Source of the DNA: Oscillospiraceae bacterium
GTDB lineage: Bacteria; Bacillota; Clostridia; Oscillospirales; Ruminococcaceae
NCBI GenBank assembly: GCA_020024285.1
Contig: JAHHTZ010000002.1
Location: forward strand, 186,001 to 250,000
Reading direction: 5' to 3'
Length of the DNA: 64,000 nt
Part shown: positions 62,364 to 64,000 of the stretch, piece by piece
Position numbering within the stretch: position 1 is the first letter of the stretch
Layout of the letters: each line of letters starts with the position of its first letter
Notes under the pieces: model-generated
What the model was told of the DNA's origin: nothing
The model's database searches: none
The model's input: the letters and a program-made list of their open reading frames with translations, nothing else
Made by a program: the position numbers and the translations under genes

Positions 62364-62660
62364 CATTCACTTGTTTGAACTGGCAGAGCCAAAACGGGGG
62401 GTGCTTTTTGAAAAAATATTTATCTCCTCACTTGTTCCCACTGGGAGAGGCCAAATGTACCCCTCTGATTGAAAAAATATTTTTCCCTTCACTTGCTCTG
62501 ATTAAGGGGTGCCATTTTGGGGGGTGTTTTTGAAAATTTATTTTGGAGAATTAAAAAGCCCTTCACTAATTACTTCAAAAATCAGGTTTTGCCCCCCCTG
62601 TTTTTGAAAACTTTTTTTGTTTTCGATTAAATACCTCTCACTTGTTCCCACTGGGAAAGG
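62364..62660. repeat. Array of five spaced, iteron-like repeats
   Basis: CACTTG or close forms occur at 62368, 62429, 62490, 62564 (CACTAA) and 62639, with steps of 61, 61, 74 and 75 bases. The units share a frame of TTGAAAAA-A-TATTT... CCTTCACTTGTTCCCACTGGGA. Copies 2 and 5 share a 16-base core (TCACTTGTTCCCACTGGGA). It could be a replication origin or partition site for the RepA/ParB genes. Confidence 0.6.
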
Positions 62661-62692
62661 ACAAATGCACACCCTGATTCTGAAAAAAGCAA

Positions 62693-62723
62693 AAAATTAT
62701 CGCCTGCCAGTTGGCAGACGATA
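62693..62723 (-). terminator. Hairpin terminator left of the hsdR tail region
   Basis: TATCGCCTGCCA pairs with TGGCAGACGATA (one mismatch), followed on the minus strand by AATTTTTTGC. Confidence 0.65.
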
Positions 62724-62739
62724 AAAATGGGCATAAAAA

Positions 62740-62770
62740 GAAGCCCTGCCGAAATCGGCAGGGCTTCTGT
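62740..62770 (-). terminator. Terminator after hsdR
   Basis: AGAAGCCCTGCCG pairs with CGGCAGGGCTTCT around AAAT, then a run of Ts on the minus strand. It ends the hsdR transcript. Confidence 0.85.
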
Positions 62771-62820
62771 ATTAAATTCTTCTCAAGTGTCTAATGATTG
62801 ATAGGTTTTTCGGTCGGCGG

Positions 62821-62847
62821 CAGTTGTTGCAAAATTTGCAACAACTG
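62821..62847. repeat. Perfect 27-base palindrome after hsdR
   Basis: CAGTTGTTGCAAA, a central A, then TTTGCAACAACTG. It lies between the hsdR stop (62875) and its terminator. It might be a protein-binding site or an extra RNA hairpin. Confidence 0.55.
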
Positions 62848-62874
62848 AATTTTGCTGTAATTCACCTTCTGTAA

Positions 62875-63999
62875 TTATTCTCTCAGATTCTTATACACAT
62901 CCTCCAAGAAAACCTGCATCAATTCTCGTTTTTGATCATCGTGATCCAAGAGTAACGCAAAGAAATCCTGATTCTGTTCGTAGCCTTCAATCAGAGCGTC
63001 CTGAACGGCATCAAAGTATGCAAACTTGAAATCCTTCAGAGAATTGTTCCGAGCACTGTCACGCAGATGACCATTTTTCAATAGAATATCACGCATTTGA
63101 AGTGCAGACTTGGATGCAACATCTACATCAAAATTCTTATTATAGGCTGCGTTAATCTCATCGATGATTTCAGAGAGCTTCTTTTTCACCTGCTCATCAA
63201 AATACACTTCATTCGGCGTGGGTAATGCGACTTCTGGAGCAGATTCAATCTCGGATGTCTTCTCACCAGTCTTTTTCTGATGGAAATTCGAAGCAGTGAT
63301 TTTATCGGCTATATCAAAATCGTTGCCACCACCGCCGACTTCTATTTCTTTCACAAGATAGGTTAGGAAGTTGTATTTTCTGTGGAGGTCAATGCTTTCA
63401 AAGCAGGTTGCCTGGATCAAGAAACTATAAAAGCGCAGGAAGCGTTTGATTGTAGCACGGATTTCAAGCATTTCCAGTTCTTCGTGGGTGTAAATCTTCT
63501 GCAAAGCTTTATCCAGCAGAGACCACATTTTGGCTTTGTCTTTAGCAGTGCGCTTTTCCTGATATAGGAACTCATTAAATGCTTCTATATCATCCAAATC
63601 CAGAAAATTATACTGATCTACCTGTGCTTCTACAGCTCGAATATCCGAAGGGGTAATGGTTTCTTTCAAGATCGTTTCTGTGTAGAAGGGGGCAAAGGAT
63701 GCCTGAATATCTTCATATTCGTTCTTGAAATCCAACACAAATGTTTTCTTGTTATATGGAGCGCAAACACGGTTTAGGCGAGACAAGGTCTGTACGGCAT
63801 TTACACCACGCAGCCGTTTATCTACATACATAGCGCAAAGCTTCGGTTGGTCAAAGCCGGTCTGATATTTGTTTGCGACCAAAAGAACCTGATAGCTGTC
63901 ACTGTCAAACACTTCCGGCAGATCCTCTTCTTTAATGCCATTCATAACGGTTTCAGTATACTCTTTACCATCCAGAGAAACTTTTCCGGAAAACGCCAC
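62875..63999 (-). CDS. hsdR: Type I restriction enzyme subunit R (HsdR), C-terminal part
   Basis: The 374 visible residues are the C-terminal third of HsdR: the end of the second RecA-like helicase domain (VANKYQTGFDQPKLCAMYVDKRLRGVNAVQTLSRLNRVC, with motif VI-like QTLSRLNR) and the helical C-terminal region. HsdR is the translocating and cutting subunit of a type I restriction system, working with HsdM and HsdS. The gene runs off the right edge; the start and the M and S genes are not visible. It appears to be cargo of the element. Confidence 0.9.
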   Translation of the reverse strand: MAFSGKVSLDGKEYTETVMNGIKEEDLPEVFDSDSYQVLLVANKYQTGFDQPKLCAMYVDKRLRGVNAVQTLSRLNRVCAPYNKKTFVLDFKNEYEDIQASFAPFYTETILKETITPSDIRAVEAQVDQYNFLDLDDIEAFNEFLYQEKRTAKDKAKMWSLLDKALQKIYTHEELEMLEIRATIKRFLRFYSFLIQATCFESIDLHRKYNFLTYLVKEIEVGGGGNDFDIADKITASNFHQKKTGEKTSEIESAPEVALPTPNEVYFDEQVKKKLSEIIDEINAAYNKNFDVDVASKSALQMRDILLKNGHLRDSARNNSLKDFKFAYFDAVQDALIEGYEQNQDFFALLLDHDDQKRELMQVFLEDVYKNLRE

Positions 64000-64000
64000 C

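Larger units (their letters stand above)
62100..62874. other. Non-coding region of the element with repeats
   Basis: About 775 bases without a convincing gene. The first half (62130-62340) is unstructured. The middle contains the spaced repeats described separately. The end has two terminators and a palindrome. Confidence 0.6.

Noticed and set aside
62364..62660. Possible CRISPR array
   Set aside because: The repeat cores are short and imperfect, the spacing is 61-75 bases and no cas gene is near, so it does not fit a CRISPR array.

Overview
The window looks like a low-to-mid GC member of the Firmicutes, class Clostridia, most likely a gut-associated anaerobe of the Oscillospirales type. The evidence is the rpmG-secE-nusG-rplK-rplA block, strong GGAGG ribosome binding sites, an ECF transporter, Dlt-type genes, a SWIM/MoxR/VWA cluster, and an integrated element typical of gut Clostridia. 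No tRNA, rRNA or CRISPR array was recognised.

Layout. 0.4-2.8 kb: translation/transcription operon (L33, SecE, NusG, L11, L1), with two look-alike RNA hairpins that I read as L1 autoregulatory sites. It stops at a terminator directly after rplA, without rplJ-rplL. 3.0-9.1 kb: small housekeeping and hypothetical genes (two membrane proteins, a CAP-domain protein, peptidase T, a YbaK-type deacylase, a YcxB-like protein, a lipoprotein, a pentapeptide-repeat protein, a YaiI-type protein). 9.2-12.6 kb: glutamyl- and glutaminyl-tRNA synthetases side by side. 12.7-16.4 kb (minus): a YwqG/DUF1963 protein and an unrecognised 967-residue protein. 16.8-22.3 kb: two TetR regulators, a TudS-related desulfidase and a complete ECF importer (S component, fused double ATPase, T component). 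22.5-24.1 kb: a SUKH (SMI1/KNR4) protein.

24.3-36.3 kb is the most unusual region. It is one co-directional cluster encoding a SWIM zinc-finger protein, three tandem paralogues of a roughly 640-residue helical repeat protein, a MoxR-type AAA+ ATPase, a DUF5682 protein with EreA/TraB/ChaN-like motifs, and a CoxE-type VWA protein. A MoxR/VWA pair normally acts as a chaperone that loads or activates a client. Here the candidate clients are the DUF5682 enzyme and the triplicated helical proteins.

36.4-40.2 kb: an M28 peptidase, then a minus-strand VanW-DltA-DltC group that lacks DltB and DltD. A long AT-rich gap (40.2-41.1 kb) precedes an oligopeptide importer (oppABCDF) and a TldD/TldE protease pair, whose codon use differs from the flanks. 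50.1-55.7 kb: a sodium:alanine symporter divergent from a LysR regulator, a small PH-like protein, a TetR regulator with two membrane proteins, and a DUF7010 membrane protein.

55.8 kb to the right edge is a mobile element on the minus strand: large serine recombinase, SHOCT-like protein, ParB-like protein, relaxase, MobC, a putative oriT, a RepA-like ATPase, a small Cys-rich protein, an array of about 61-75 bp spaced repeats, and the 3' part of a type I restriction hsdR gene that runs off the window.
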